From Flammula alnicola (lineage: Eukaryota; Basidiomycota; Agaricomycetes; Agaricales; Strophariaceae), in the NCBI GenBank assembly GCA_015499995.1, contig JADNRV010000195.1, positions 1-64,000 on the forward strand: a DNA stretch of 64,000 bases, in the 5' to 3' direction. Below, piece after piece: positions 10,611 to 20,800 of this stretch; the stretch's first letter is position 1; every line of letters starts with the position of its first letter. Both the position numbers and the translations under genes were made by a program. The notes under the pieces were generated by a model. That model was not told the DNA's origin, ran no database searches, and saw only the letters and a list, made by a program, of their open reading frames with translations.

Positions 10611-11599
10611 ACAATACACGTTCGACCAGGCAACCTTTCTGGGTCACCTGGTCTCGCGAGCGCCTCGAACATGAGCGCGCAATCGCCCTCGGCTTTGCCC
10701 TCGAACCATCTTCAGTCTCCTCGTACTCGTCAGCCTTCCAGTCTTATGTTTCATTTTGCCATTCCCATTCCTTCAACGTCGAGCCCACCCCCGACACCCT
10801 AAGCCTATACATTGTTTTCATGTGCCATCACATCAAGCCAAACTCTGTCAAGTCCTACCTTTCCGGAATTTGTAGCCAGCTTGAAACCTTCTATCCGAAT
10901 GTACGCGAAGTGCGTAAGCACAAACTGGTTACTCGTACACTTGTAGGTTGCACCAAAATCCGCGCATTGCCCACCACAAGGAAGCGACCTCTCACACGCC
11001 AAGAATTATTCTCAGTCCAATCCACATTATCCCCACCAGCCTCCCACAACGACAGCTTGTTCCTTGCTATCCTCCTCACTTCTTTTCATGGGCTGATGCA
11101 TTTGGGTGAGAACGTTTGGCCCGACAAAGCTTCTCTGCAAGATTATCGCAAGGTCATCATGCGCGGATCAGTCTCGATGATCCGAGACGAGTCATACTCC
11201 TTTCTCCTTCCCTCTCACAAAGCCGATCGCCTATTTCAAGGCAACCGCATCCTCATACACTCTACAACTTCCGGCGACAATCCACTCCAGGCTTTTTCAT
11301 CATATCTCAAATCTCGCGATAACCTTTTTCCGCTCAAGCCTGAACTGTGGCTGCGTGAGAACGGCACCATCCCTACTCGACGCTGGTTTATGATGCGTCT
11401 CCTCAAGATTTTCCCTTCCGACGTTGGCGGACATTCCCTCCGGGCTGGTGGTGCCACGGCGCTGGCCCTCGCAGGCGTTCCTCCCCACCTTATCCAAGCG
11501 ATGGGGCGCTGGAGCTCAGATGCTTTCCAGATCTACATCCGGCATCACCCAGCCTTGCTTGCGGCCCTCCTCTATGGTAACGTTAATGCTCTGCCTTGA
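10607..11599 (+). CDS. Tyrosine recombinase of the Ngaro-like element, probably inactive
   Basis: 331 residues from the ATG at 10607. The N-terminal half is the SAM-like core-binding region (SSYSSAFQSYVSFCHSHSF). The catalytic half shows HSLRAGGATAL (His-x-x-Arg box) and GRWSSDAFQIYIR with the nucleophile tyrosine. The first catalytic arginine expected in the LMRLGE motif is a histidine here (GLMHLGE, codon cat at about 11098-11100), a single C:G to T:A change at a CpG. The family needs this arginine, so the copy is likely dead for integration. The start overlaps the RT stop as ATGA, suggesting coupled reinitiation. Confidence 0.85.
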   Translation: MNNTRSTRQPFWVTWSRERLEHERAIALGFALEPSSVSSYSSAFQSYVSFCHSHSFNVEPTPDTLSLYIVFMCHHIKPNSVKSYLSGICSQLETFYPNVREVRKHKLVTRTLVGCTKIRALPTTRKRPLTRQELFSVQSTLSPPASHNDSLFLAILLTSFHGLMHLGENVWPDKASLQDYRKVIMRGSVSMIRDESYSFLLPSHKADRLFQGNRILIHSTTSGDNPLQAFSSYLKSRDNLFPLKPELWLRENGTIPTRRWFMMRLLKIFPSDVGGHSLRAGGATALALAGVPPHLIQAMGRWSSDAFQIYIRHHPALLAALLYGNVNALP

Positions 11600-11716
11600 C
11601 ACTCTATGTTCTATCGTCTTTTCGTTCAACCATCGCTTTCCGCTCAAGTCTTCGACCAACAACACCAGAAAACACCAAAACAAAAACCACAAACAAATTC
11701 TACAATAGCCTCCATA

Positions 11717-11833
11717 CGTCGTTTCTCGAAAACACTCATGCTGGAGCTGCCGCTGAACTCAGGGCAGTTCCGAGTCACCCTACCTTGCCCGATTTCTTTC
11801 GAAATGACTGGAGCAGGCCGAAGATGTGATTAG
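11717..11833 (+). repeat. Split direct repeat B1
   Basis: 117 bp from cgtcgtttctcgaaaac to gatgtgattag, abutting A2. It matches B2 (12571-12627 joined to 13481-13540) with one CpG to TpG difference (gccgaag versus gctgaag). Confidence 0.8.
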
Positions 11834-12281
11834 TCGAATTTAAGGGTGGTTACATAAGTCTAATCACACGAGGTATGTGGGTACAATGCCCTCTCGTGTG
11901 TACCATCTGCCGCTCCTAACGAACAGAATGTGTACGCTCCGCGCGCATCTCTCAGGCTCCTTGCAGCCTCCATTCTGCTCAATGGGACGTAGACGGAAAT
12001 CTGGTCCAAACAACAGATTGGTCTCGGATAGGCCCCTTGTGCCCATGGTCTCGGATGAGTCCTCCAAGCTTGACGATTCATGTCTTGGATGGATCTTCTG
12101 TGCGCTATTGTCCATACAACGCATACCTCCGAGTCCTATATATACTACACCCAGGCAACCTTGGGCCTCCACCCTCTTCCCGCGATGCCCACAGGTTGCT
12201 GGGTAAGCCACCAGCTGGCCCTCTTTCTGCTGCTCGCTCACGTTTTTGTAGATTCAGTCATTTCGATAACACTTTCGTTCA
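11834..12281 (+). repeat. Split direct repeat A2
   Basis: Copy of A1. The three differences are ccgt to ccat, atgcgt to atgtgt and gcgacg to gcgatg, each a loss of a CpG in A2. Between A2 and B2 lie 289 bp of non-coding sequence with short tttgttacactt and tgacatttgct repeats. Confidence 0.85.
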
Positions 12282-12570
12282 CCCGCCTGCATCCCTCCCT
12301 GGTTGCATTCTTTCTTTCATTGCTTTGTTGTCTAGTTATGGATACCTGACATTTGCTACAGTCTCACTACTCATTTGACTTTAGTTCCAGATACTTGACA
12401 TTTGCTATATTCTCATGACTCATTTGTCTCTATTTCCGAGCAACAGTCCTTTGTTACACTTCTGACTTTATTCGAGCTACAGACTTTTGTTACACTTCCG
12501 TGACTTTTACCTGATATTCTTATGGCCCCGTAGTTATCCATGGCTTCCGCTTGTACTCTGCTCGTCGTTT

Positions 12571-13540
12571 CGTCGTTTCTCGAAAACACTCATGCTGGAG
12601 CTGCCGCTGAACTCAGGGCAGTTCCGACACTAGTACCTACCACCCTTTATGATATACCTTAAACAAATGCCAGCACAGTCATCTGTATCCTCCCAAGTGT
12701 AGTTATGAAATGAAATGCCCTAGACAAATGAAATGAAATATATTTCATTTCTTTCCAGAGAATATATCATAACTGGGAGGAAGATATTTCATAACTGTCT
12801 AGCTACTTATTTTATATCTATGTGGCGACTTTTTCATAACTTTTTCTTGCAATATTTCATAACTTCCTGGTTATTTCATTTCATATCTATAGGACAACTT
12901 TTTCATAATTCCCTATCAGTCTATTTTATTTATCATAGATAATTAAATACTTTATAGATCATGTGACTGGATTATGTAATTGATGGGAAACTTAGAAATT
13001 GCCTTTTCCTTGCTCCTGCACCCATACTCTTATCAAATTATGGCCTCAAATTGAAAGTTATTTAAAAATTAGTCCAGCACCCCCTGCAGACAAGTGCAGA
13101 CAATATTGCATTAATTTAGCCATTGAAACATGCTTATTTTACTTAATTAATAATGTAATCAGTTGTCTGGAAATAATAAAATAGACATAGGGAATTATGA
13201 AAAAGTCGTCCTATAGATATGAAATGAAATAACCAGGAAGTTATGAAATATTGCAAGAAAAAGTTATGAAAAAGTCGCCACATAGATATAAAATAAGTAG
13301 CTAGACAGTTATGAAATATCTTCCTACTAGTTATGATATATTCTCTGGTAAGAAATGAAACATATTTCATTTCATTTGTCTAGGCATTTCATTTCATAAC
13401 TACACTTGGGAGGATACAGATGACTGTGCTGGCATTTGTTTAAGATTTATCATATAAATGGTAGGTACCACTCATTCCGAGTCACCCTACCTTGCCCGAT
13501 TTCTTTCGAAATGACTGGAGCAGGCTGAAGATGTGATTAG
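12571..13540 (+). repeat. Split direct repeat B2, interrupted
   Basis: The 117-bp B repeat is cut after 57 bases (12571-12627) by a foldback element and resumes at 13481. TTCCGA occurs on both sides (12622-12627 and 13475-13480) as the duplication made by that insertion. Confidence 0.8.
12628..13474. mobile_element. Foldback element with long terminal inverted repeats
   Basis: 847 bp made of two arms of about 300 bp (12628-12931 and about 13166-13474) around a 235-bp AT-rich centre. The arms begin with actagtacctacca and gagtggtacctacca and are full of ttatgaaatgaaat and its complement, so each arm is also internally repetitive. Target duplication TTCCGA (6 bp) is clear because the interrupted B repeat gives the empty site. 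No transposase is encoded; the open frames in the arms are mirror images of each other and are not genes. Confidence 0.8.
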
Positions 13541-13645
13541 TAGAATATGAAATGCTCCTGACCGTGGGCCAACCGCACGCCAACCGCAGGCCAACCGCCT
13601 CAAGGGCGGTCCATTTTGGACCGCCCCAAGGTTTGCCCCTTGTGT

Positions 13646-14249
13646 TATCATTATAATGTACATATATATGTTATAGTACAATTTTTTTGGGCTCGTTACA
13701 TATGAAATTATATAATTACAAAGTTTTCATGTGGTATCAATGGCGGGAGCGTGCATGCAGTTAGCAGGCAGGAGGGCAATCGTGAAGGTGCGAGTGATGG
13801 GGTGTGTTTATTTTTAGATCCCCGTCGTCAGTTGCGTTGCTGGCGATTACCTCGGAAAATGCCGGAGGACCCATCAACAACGCACAATGTTGTTGGTTCA
13901 ACCACCGTCGCCACACTCCTCCTCTCGCCCATACCTCCTCCGCCTCTCAGAAAGCTCAAGAAACGGTAAGTATTGTATTTATTTTATTTAAATCTTTAAT
14001 TTCTAATACTTTTTAGATAACTACGATATGGGCTCGAATGAATCGCCACATCACCAGCCCCTCCCCTCGCCCCTCCCCTCATCTGAGGGATGTGGGTTAG
14101 TTTTCTGATGAGATCCGAAGGTGTAGAAAGCCACAGAGGGCCCCCAAGGATTGGGAGGCCCGCAAGGTGCGTCGCACATGCGATCATGTTTGTTTTTATC
14201 TTTTACTTCTTCGAACACTTACTAACCTACCTTTCTGCAGGTTGTAGAC
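13646..14249. other. Gene-poor repeat-bearing stretch
   Basis: No gene is supported. At about 14125-14185 the sequence ggattgggaggcccgcaagg with a following gtgcgtcgcac hairpin recalls the two internal repeats of the first transposon (737-805 and 1122-1190). Confidence 0.45.
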
Positions 14250-14600
14250 GATGCAGAGGTGACTTGCCGTTGCCTTTCAATGTCGCCACCACCTCTCCAC
14301 CTCCCTCGTATGCAAGAGCGAGCTGGAGGTGGATTCATTTTGTTCAACGCTACTATCGCATCGTCCACTTTCTCGCATTCAAGAGCGAGATGGAGGTGGA
14401 TTCTTTTCACCTTTCAATGCCGCCACCACCTCTCTGCCTCCCTCACACTCGAGAGCGAGACGGAGGTGGATTCCTTTTGCCTTTCGATGCTGGCACCACC
14501 TCTCTACCTCCCTCGCACTCAAGAGCGAGCTGGAGGGGGATTGCTTTCGATGCTCGACGCTGGCATCACCTCGCCCCCTCACCACCTCCTTTGCGGCCAC
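14250..14600. repeat. Minisatellite, about 70-bp unit, 4-5 copies
   Basis: The motif aagagcgagctggaggtgga recurs at about 14314, 14381, 14451 and 14521, each followed by ttc, pyrimidine-rich sequence and gccaccacctctc. Units are 67-71 bp and imperfect. The open frames over it are a by-product of the repeat; no protein is recognised. Confidence 0.75.
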
Positions 14601-16302
14601 CGCTGTGCGTGCATGAGCAAGAGCAAGCAAGAGGATGCCGCCGAGGCCCCCTCCAATGATTACGATGACGCCGACACTCGCTGAATGCCACGCAGTGACG
14701 CCGTACTCTCCTTTTCACCACTGCAACCCTCTGCCCTCCCACGTCATCACCACCGCTCGCCCTTTCCTCTTCCCCACCGAAGCCCTGACGTCTCTCGGCT
14801 CGCTCGTACTCTCATGTAGTTTAAATACCATAATATAATTATTTATTTGCGTACCCGCCGTAACCCGCGATATCCCATCACTTCTAACCTGCGGCTCAGC
14901 CGGTATATACCCTCATGGGTAAGGGTACGGGCTGACAAGTGCTCGTAGAAAGGTTAACCAATATTCGCAAGCTCGTTTGGGCACAACTTCCAAGAGGCCT
15001 CATGGGTACCCGCGCTACCCGTGCCGTTGCCTAGTCGGGCATTTATATCCGATTCAAATTTTCCATGCCATGTCCCATCGCGGAAACTAAATTCGCATGC
15101 TCCTTCTCTTGCATCCATATTGTTATTATTTTTTAATATCTTGCAACATAAACATGCATCTACCATAGACACCAATTTGTATACATGAAATGATGGTGAA
15201 AGCAAGTTGGAACAACACATGATATAACAAAAGGACTCGTAACGCCGGGCGCAGCCTCGGCCCGCACAACCAAGTTTAGTATATAGTTGGAGCGATGTCG
15301 TAGTCAGAAAGAGACAATTGGTTCGAGCCATCAATAAATGTATGCCTTATGGAAGAATGTCAGCCAATGAAAGATTGCAGTATGTAGTTACTCAGCACAT
15401 TCAGCTGACATTTGGATTGCTAGCGAGGTCGATAATTCAGAGAAGGCCCACTGTAAGTCTGTAACAAGTTCTATTACTATGTACATGGCACAGATCAGTC
15501 CGCCTATAATTTCGAGTTGACTGAAACAGAATCAGAGGTCAGCCTAGACCGAATAAATCGATTCGGAGGAAGTGTTGTCTCGAGCGGAGATCATGACGAA
15601 ACTGGTGAAAAAAAACAGCTGGGATCATCGACAAAATGAATGAGGGAAAGACCCAATGTACCGATGACTATTCGAAACCACTGATTTTAGGTCACGGTCG
15701 GCAGAGGTCGGTAGTCTCTGGGTTTTCTGTATGCTCACGAAATGTCAGTGGCAAGAAAGCGAGAATTAGCTCGAACCCTTGAATAAATATACGTCTTGTA
15801 TAGATGACGAGCGAGATTCATGAAAAAAACCGCAATGCATAGTTATCCAATATATTCAACCGACCTGTGGATTGCTAGCAAAGTTGATAATCGATGGAAG
15901 GGACATGATAACAAGCTCAAGCCTCAACTTGCCTCTGATGCCAGGCTACGCACTCCGGAAATAGGCATCGAAACGAACGACGACACGATAGACCTAGATA
16001 CTAAGTTGTTCGTTATGTCTTCCGTCCTTCCTCCGATCACCAGCTTATTCTGCTACACTATTCTAAGCTGTATTCGATATGAATATCTCTCGAACTGCAA
16101 TCCTATTCTCTCGCGACAAATACCCTCTAACCTTGGACGTCCTAGACGTCTGGGCCTTAAAAGTTTGCGTCGATGACGACTTGAAGTTGAATTTATGGAT
16201 TTTGCCAGCTCAGGCTGGCAGCGAGTCGGCGCGTAACTTTGTACTTCGTGCGTTCTATTTGCCGTTGGATATATATAAGCCCGAGATGTGGTTTGGTCAT
16301 AG
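14601..16302. other. Repeat remnants, no gene seen
   Basis: 14840-15060 holds gggtacgggt/acccgtaccc type sequence (ggtaagggtacgggc, gggtacccgcgctacccg), probably a transposon relic. About 15290-15440 and 15745-15905 are a diverged direct duplication (next entry). No coding region can be supported. Confidence 0.4.
15290..15905 (+). repeat. Diverged direct duplication
   Basis: Two blocks about 455 bp apart share the order of motifs: a gagacaattggttcgag / gagaattagctcgaa block, aataaat, a gcaatgcat / gcagtatgt block followed by agttatcc / agttactc, then gattgctagc and a gataat motif with agg. Identity is about 70-75% by eye. Nature unknown. Confidence 0.45.
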
Positions 16303-16986
16303 GTGTGTTTCCTGCCTTCACATTATTTCAGGAACAACAGAGTTTTAGTTCATCCAACACGACACCTTCCACCTCAAATCGCGTCAGATCAGACAACCTC
16401 TGCGTATCTCGGAAAGGGAAGGGCCATGTCGGCGTCCATCGACTCGGGGGGTGCCTGTGTACGCCCAGGACAACCAGCTCGCGACAGTCTCGCCAAAAAC
16501 ACAACCCCAACTCCAACCCGAGGCCTGACGTTCAACCTCTCCTACCTGCACGCCTCCACCTCTCTCTTACCGCACACCACCTGGGGCTCTGAATCACCCA
16601 CCTCCTCCAACGGGCTTGCCCCTAACAAACCCTCCTTCACGTTCCTGTCCCTGTTCTCGATATCTTTTCCTTTGCCCGCGCCCCGATGTGGGCCCAGACA
16701 GCTCGACTCAGGATCTGCCACATTGGAATCCAATGCCTCTGCGCGGAGTGTTCTTGACGACTGCATTGTCTTCGAGGAAGATGAGCTCCCATCACGGATC
16801 CTCTCCCTGCCTCTGCCTTCGTCTTTGTCTTGGCTTTTGCGGGCTTCATCCTATCGCGGTAATGATGGCGAATCTCCCGTCGTCGCCGTCACCATCGTTG
16901 TCGTCGATCTTTGGGGATGGATTGCACGATGGTACATGGACGGATAGTGGCTGGTGGCATTGGCTGATGCGACGAGGAAGAGGAGA

Positions 16987-17046
<60 letters not shown>

Positions 17047-17278
17047 AGGAGTTGAGAGTCGAAGTGGGGATGGAGGAGAGGGATGCCTGGGTCAGTCAGA
17101 GGTTGACAGACAGGAAAGGAATGAAGACAAAGACCAACCGCATTCGGGTCTTACCGTACCCACCAGCTCACCACCTAGGCCTCCTCTCAACCCAGATGTC
17201 GAATACATTGTCAAGGGCATCGCCATCGGTATCGTCGCCATCATGCCTTGCGCCTTCATCTCCAATGTCCAACGTTGA
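16303..17278 (+). other. Ambiguous open frames, possible fast-evolving gene
   Basis: Two overlapping plus-strand frames are open: 16303-16947 and 16616-17278. The second has a Glu-Gln run from a microsatellite and ends with DVEYIVKGIAIGIVAIMPCAF, which could be a membrane segment. Neither shows a known domain, the opposite strand is also open, and composition is Ser/Pro-rich. It may be an orphan gene or merely open by chance. Confidence 0.25.
16990..17045. repeat. GGAGCA hexanucleotide microsatellite
   Basis: About nine uninterrupted GGAGCA units. In the plus frame open here this reads as alternating Glu and Gln. Confidence 0.9.
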
Positions 17279-17803
17279 AAGTTCAACCTCTGTCTGCGCA
17301 AAACCAGCAGCGTACCCATACATTGGGCCAACGAACGCCGGAGCCTCCTCCACTGTACTTATTAGATCGATTACTTTCCGAGTCCCTGGCAGGCGAATAT
17401 TCAAATTTCTATCCATGCCATTGTGGAACTATTGTGGAACAGGTCGGATCATGAAATTTATATCACGCATCTTCGTTCGCAAATGATCGCGTTGTTCCAC
17501 ATTGATCCCAACATCTGCATGGTCTATATTGAAGAACACATACTGCACTGGATTCAGACGCGCAGTTGACTACCGAGGGGTTCCCGAGCCTAGAGCTGAA
17601 AAGACCTGACCTCTACACTGCGTGAGCTGGTCTGAAATAGCGGCCTAGCAATGACTCAAGAACCATGATTGGAGATGTCTGTCCGAGTCATTACATGTGC
17701 TGGCGGCGCCGTCAGTCGCCTCGTGTGCCAAGTCATTCATGAAGAGTCGGGAGTCGGGTTTTCCAAATCAGGATATGGCTCGGGGCAGCATCGCGTCACG
17801 GTC

Positions 17804-17815
17804 TATATAAAAAAA
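17804..17815 (+). promoter_or_regulatory. TATA box of the PARP gene
   Basis: tatataaaaaaa lies 78-89 bp before the ATG at 17893, the usual spacing for a fungal TATA box and short leader. Confidence 0.5.
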
Positions 17816-17892
17816 GCCGGAATCACAACGAGGACCCACCGTTGACCCACCATAAAGCACGCGTATACCAACCTTGTAATTGAACCATCATC

Positions 17893-20800
17893 ATGCCCCC
17901 TCGCAAAAAAGCTACGGCAGATGGCTCTGCTCCTGTTCCAATCCGATCAAGTTCAAGAAACAAGAACAAGGCTGCCTCGACTACACAGCCTGACGTGACC
18001 GACGCGGCGCCTGACCCCGCTGTTGTCGATACTGCTGTCAAGGCCCCCGCGAAACGGAAATCCAAACGGGCGCGCGCCGACTCCACGAGTGACGATGCAC
18101 CGGCGGCCAAGCCTACGAGCAAGAGAGCTAAGAAAGCCAAGCAGGATGATGTTGTAGACGCGAAAGAGGATGATGGTGCGGTTATACCCGCTGATGACGA
18201 ACCAGCAGAAGAGCAAAAGAAGATGGTGGGCCCTCTGTTAGATCGCTTGAATTGCGAGGACCTGAAGGTCAATCATCATTAGGTTACAGTCATCAAGAGA
18301 GGGGCAGCACCAGTAGACCCAGTTTCGGGTCTAGTTGGTATGTCTTCAGCTCAGTTCGCCGATCTGACGAGGCACTGACGCGTCTTACGAAGCCACGCAC
18401 CAAGTCTACTCTAATGATGAAGGAGTTTGGGATGCCATGCTCAACCAAACAGACGTCAGCGGGAACCAGAACAAGAACAAGTTGCGTTTGCACTTTCTGC
18501 ATGCTGCTCGTTTTCAGACTGACTCCCCTGGAGATTCTACGTTCTTCAACTATTGCATCCTATTGGCAACCCCTCAAGTTGTGCCCTCTTTACTCGCTGG
18601 GGGAGGGTAGGCGAGAACGGGCAATGTCAGACAAAGGTGGTGTAATTCCCCTTAGAGCATCGACTTCAATGTTGATTTCTTGATCTCGTAGGGTTCCTGG
18701 GCATCCTCTGTCGCTATTTCCGAGTTCAAGAAACAATTCAAATCTAAAACAGCTTGCGCTTGGGAAGTTAGACATGGAATGGTTCCTAGAAAAGGTGAGC
18801 ACGAATCAAGTTGGACTTATCGTGTCTCTCGGGCTAAACACAAGTGTATAGGAAAATATACATGGCTTGGTGAGTTTCCCATCCCTAGCGGTGTAAGTGA
18901 ACTCTAAGTGGCCTGCAGAACGGGACTACAATGACGAAGACGATACGGAGAAAGGGAAGGAAGCAGGTAGTAGCAAGAAAGAAGACATTGTCATTCCGGA
19001 TTCTACCCTTGCTTCCGAAATACAGGTTGGTTTCTTCATTGTGATATGGTCTTTTCTCTAATGGCGTGTAACAGGATCTGTGCCGACTGATCTTCTCGAC
19101 GAGGTACATTGAAGTTGCTTCCACTTTCCCTCCTTCCTCACTGTTGGAACTTTCCCAGTATTATCGATGCACATTTGTCATCCATGAATTATGATGCGAA
19201 TAAGCTGCCTCTTGGTGAGATTTTTTCTAGTTACTCTATAATATTGTTCTGATAGCTCCCCAGGGAAGCTCGCTAAATCAACCATTCTCAATGGTTTCGC
19301 TGCCTTGAAGGTTCGTATATGAGCCAAATACCACACCTTGAAGGTGCTCTCATGTTCGCTTTAATTGTCGGTAGACTCTCGCAGAGGTCATACAAAATCC
19401 TGTGGGTGATAGGGCCAAAGAATACGGAGGAGCTCGTGCTGCCTGCGAGCATCTCAGCAGTGCTTACTATTCGTAATTCATTTCATTTTTTCGACCTTTG
19501 AGACGGAACTCACTGCTGGCGTCATAGTATCATCCCGCACGATTTCGGAAGGCAAAGGCCAATTGTCATTGACAACTCGGACCATCTCAAGAAAGTAAAG
19601 TCCTTTTTTATCTCCGGCACTCCTCGACGACCATATTAATGCACATATGTCCCAGGAACTTGACCTCGTAGATGCCCTTGGAGATATGGTATTTCTACTC
19701 CATGACATCTGTCCTATCCGCGCTTGCTCATTCAAATCTCTCTCCAGGAAATTGCCTCCAAGCTTATATCCTCCACCATCCTATCAGACGAGCTCGGAAA
19801 CCCTATCAATTCTCTGGATGCTCATTTCCGCTCATTGGGTCTTTCCAGCATGGATCCCGTCAAGAAAGACACCAAGGAATTCGAAAACTTGGTGGCGTAT
19901 GCACGCGATACACACGGGGCGACTCATAGGTATAAGGTCGCCCTCAAACATGCGTTCAGAGTAGAAAGGTGTGTCAATGCTGCTTTGCTGTGCTGCTCCC
20001 TGCCAGTTCTGGAATTATGCTGATGAATCACCTGCCTCCATGGTACCTATAGAGCCGGAGAAACTGAGGCGTGGCATGCGAAAGGACACGAAAAGCTCGG
20101 AGATGGCGAGCGACTTTTGTTGTGGCATGGGTCCAGGACTACGAACTTCGCCGGTGTGTATTATCATTACCTCCTAAGTGATACCATACCGATGAGCTCC
20201 TTTTCCATAGGTATCCTGAAACAAGGTCTACGCATTGCCCCGCCTGAAGGTACGAAAGCTCTGTTATCGGGGAAAGACGATCGATGGTAAATTTTTTCGT
20301 CAGCTCCTGTGACCGGATATATGTTTGGCAAAGGTGTCTATTTCGCGGACATGATGACTAAAGTCTGTATTTCCTAATTCATGCTTTCATGCCTGTCTGA
20401 TGCTGGAGGTTGTATACAGTCTGCGAATTATTGCTATTCATAGTGAGTCACTTTTCGCCTTGTCAGCTAGTCAATGTTTAACGAGTATTGGGATTATTTT
20501 TCAGCTTGAGCAACGATACTGGCCTGCTTCTACTGTGTGAAGTCGCTGCCAGACCATTCTACGAACTCACAGCCGGAGTCAGTGATCCCTTTCTTCTATC
20601 ATGGTGTGCTCTGCTCATCCCCGTTGATTGTAATATCAGAGCTATGACGCGGATCGTGAATGCAAGGAGAATAATAAAATGTAGGGCATTCTCGTGAAAA
20701 CTCCTCAATCAAGCTTATGATTTTTCCCCTCTAGGTCGACGAAAGGTATTGGACGCACGCAGCCAGTAAAGTGGAAAGACGCAGGCGAGGCACTGGGCCA

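Larger units (their letters stand above)
7008..13540 (+). mobile_element. Ngaro-like (DIRS-order) tyrosine-recombinase retrotransposon
   Basis: The element has split direct repeats in the order A1 (7008-7455), coding region, B1 (11717-11833), A2 (11834-12281), B2 (12571-12627 plus 13481-13540). B1 and A2 abut, as known for Ngaro/PAT-type elements, which integrate through a circle using a tyrosine recombinase. The coding region carries a zinc-knuckle gag, a reverse transcriptase/RNase H frame and a tyrosine recombinase. No methyltransferase domain is seen between RNase H and recombinase, which favours Ngaro over DIRS1/PAT. B2 is interrupted by a foldback element. A1 and A2 differ at only three of 448 positions, so insertion is recent, but a catalytic arginine is lost in the recombinase, so this copy is probably not autonomous. 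Confidence 0.9.
6558..13645. mobile_element. Short TIR element split by a nested retrotransposon
   Basis: Perfect 54-bp inverted repeats at 6558-6611 and 13592-13645 begin with acacaaggggcaaacc and contain the palindrome ggcggtccaaaatggaccgcc split around its centre. Each is followed inward by three GCGGTTGR subterminal repeats. Without the inserted Ngaro-like element (7008-13540) the element would be about 555 bp and carry no gene. Flanking sequences share only a TCAT, so no target duplication is proved. The two repeats could instead belong to two solo copies in opposite orientation. Confidence 0.5.

Noticed and set aside
12733..13370. Two mirror-image frames of about 70 codons
   Set aside because: They are the two arms of the foldback element read in opposite directions; repeats of ttatgaaat, not protein.
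14250..14600. CRISPR-like regular repeats
   Set aside because: Units are contiguous 67-71-bp minisatellite copies with no unique spacers, in a eukaryotic genome.
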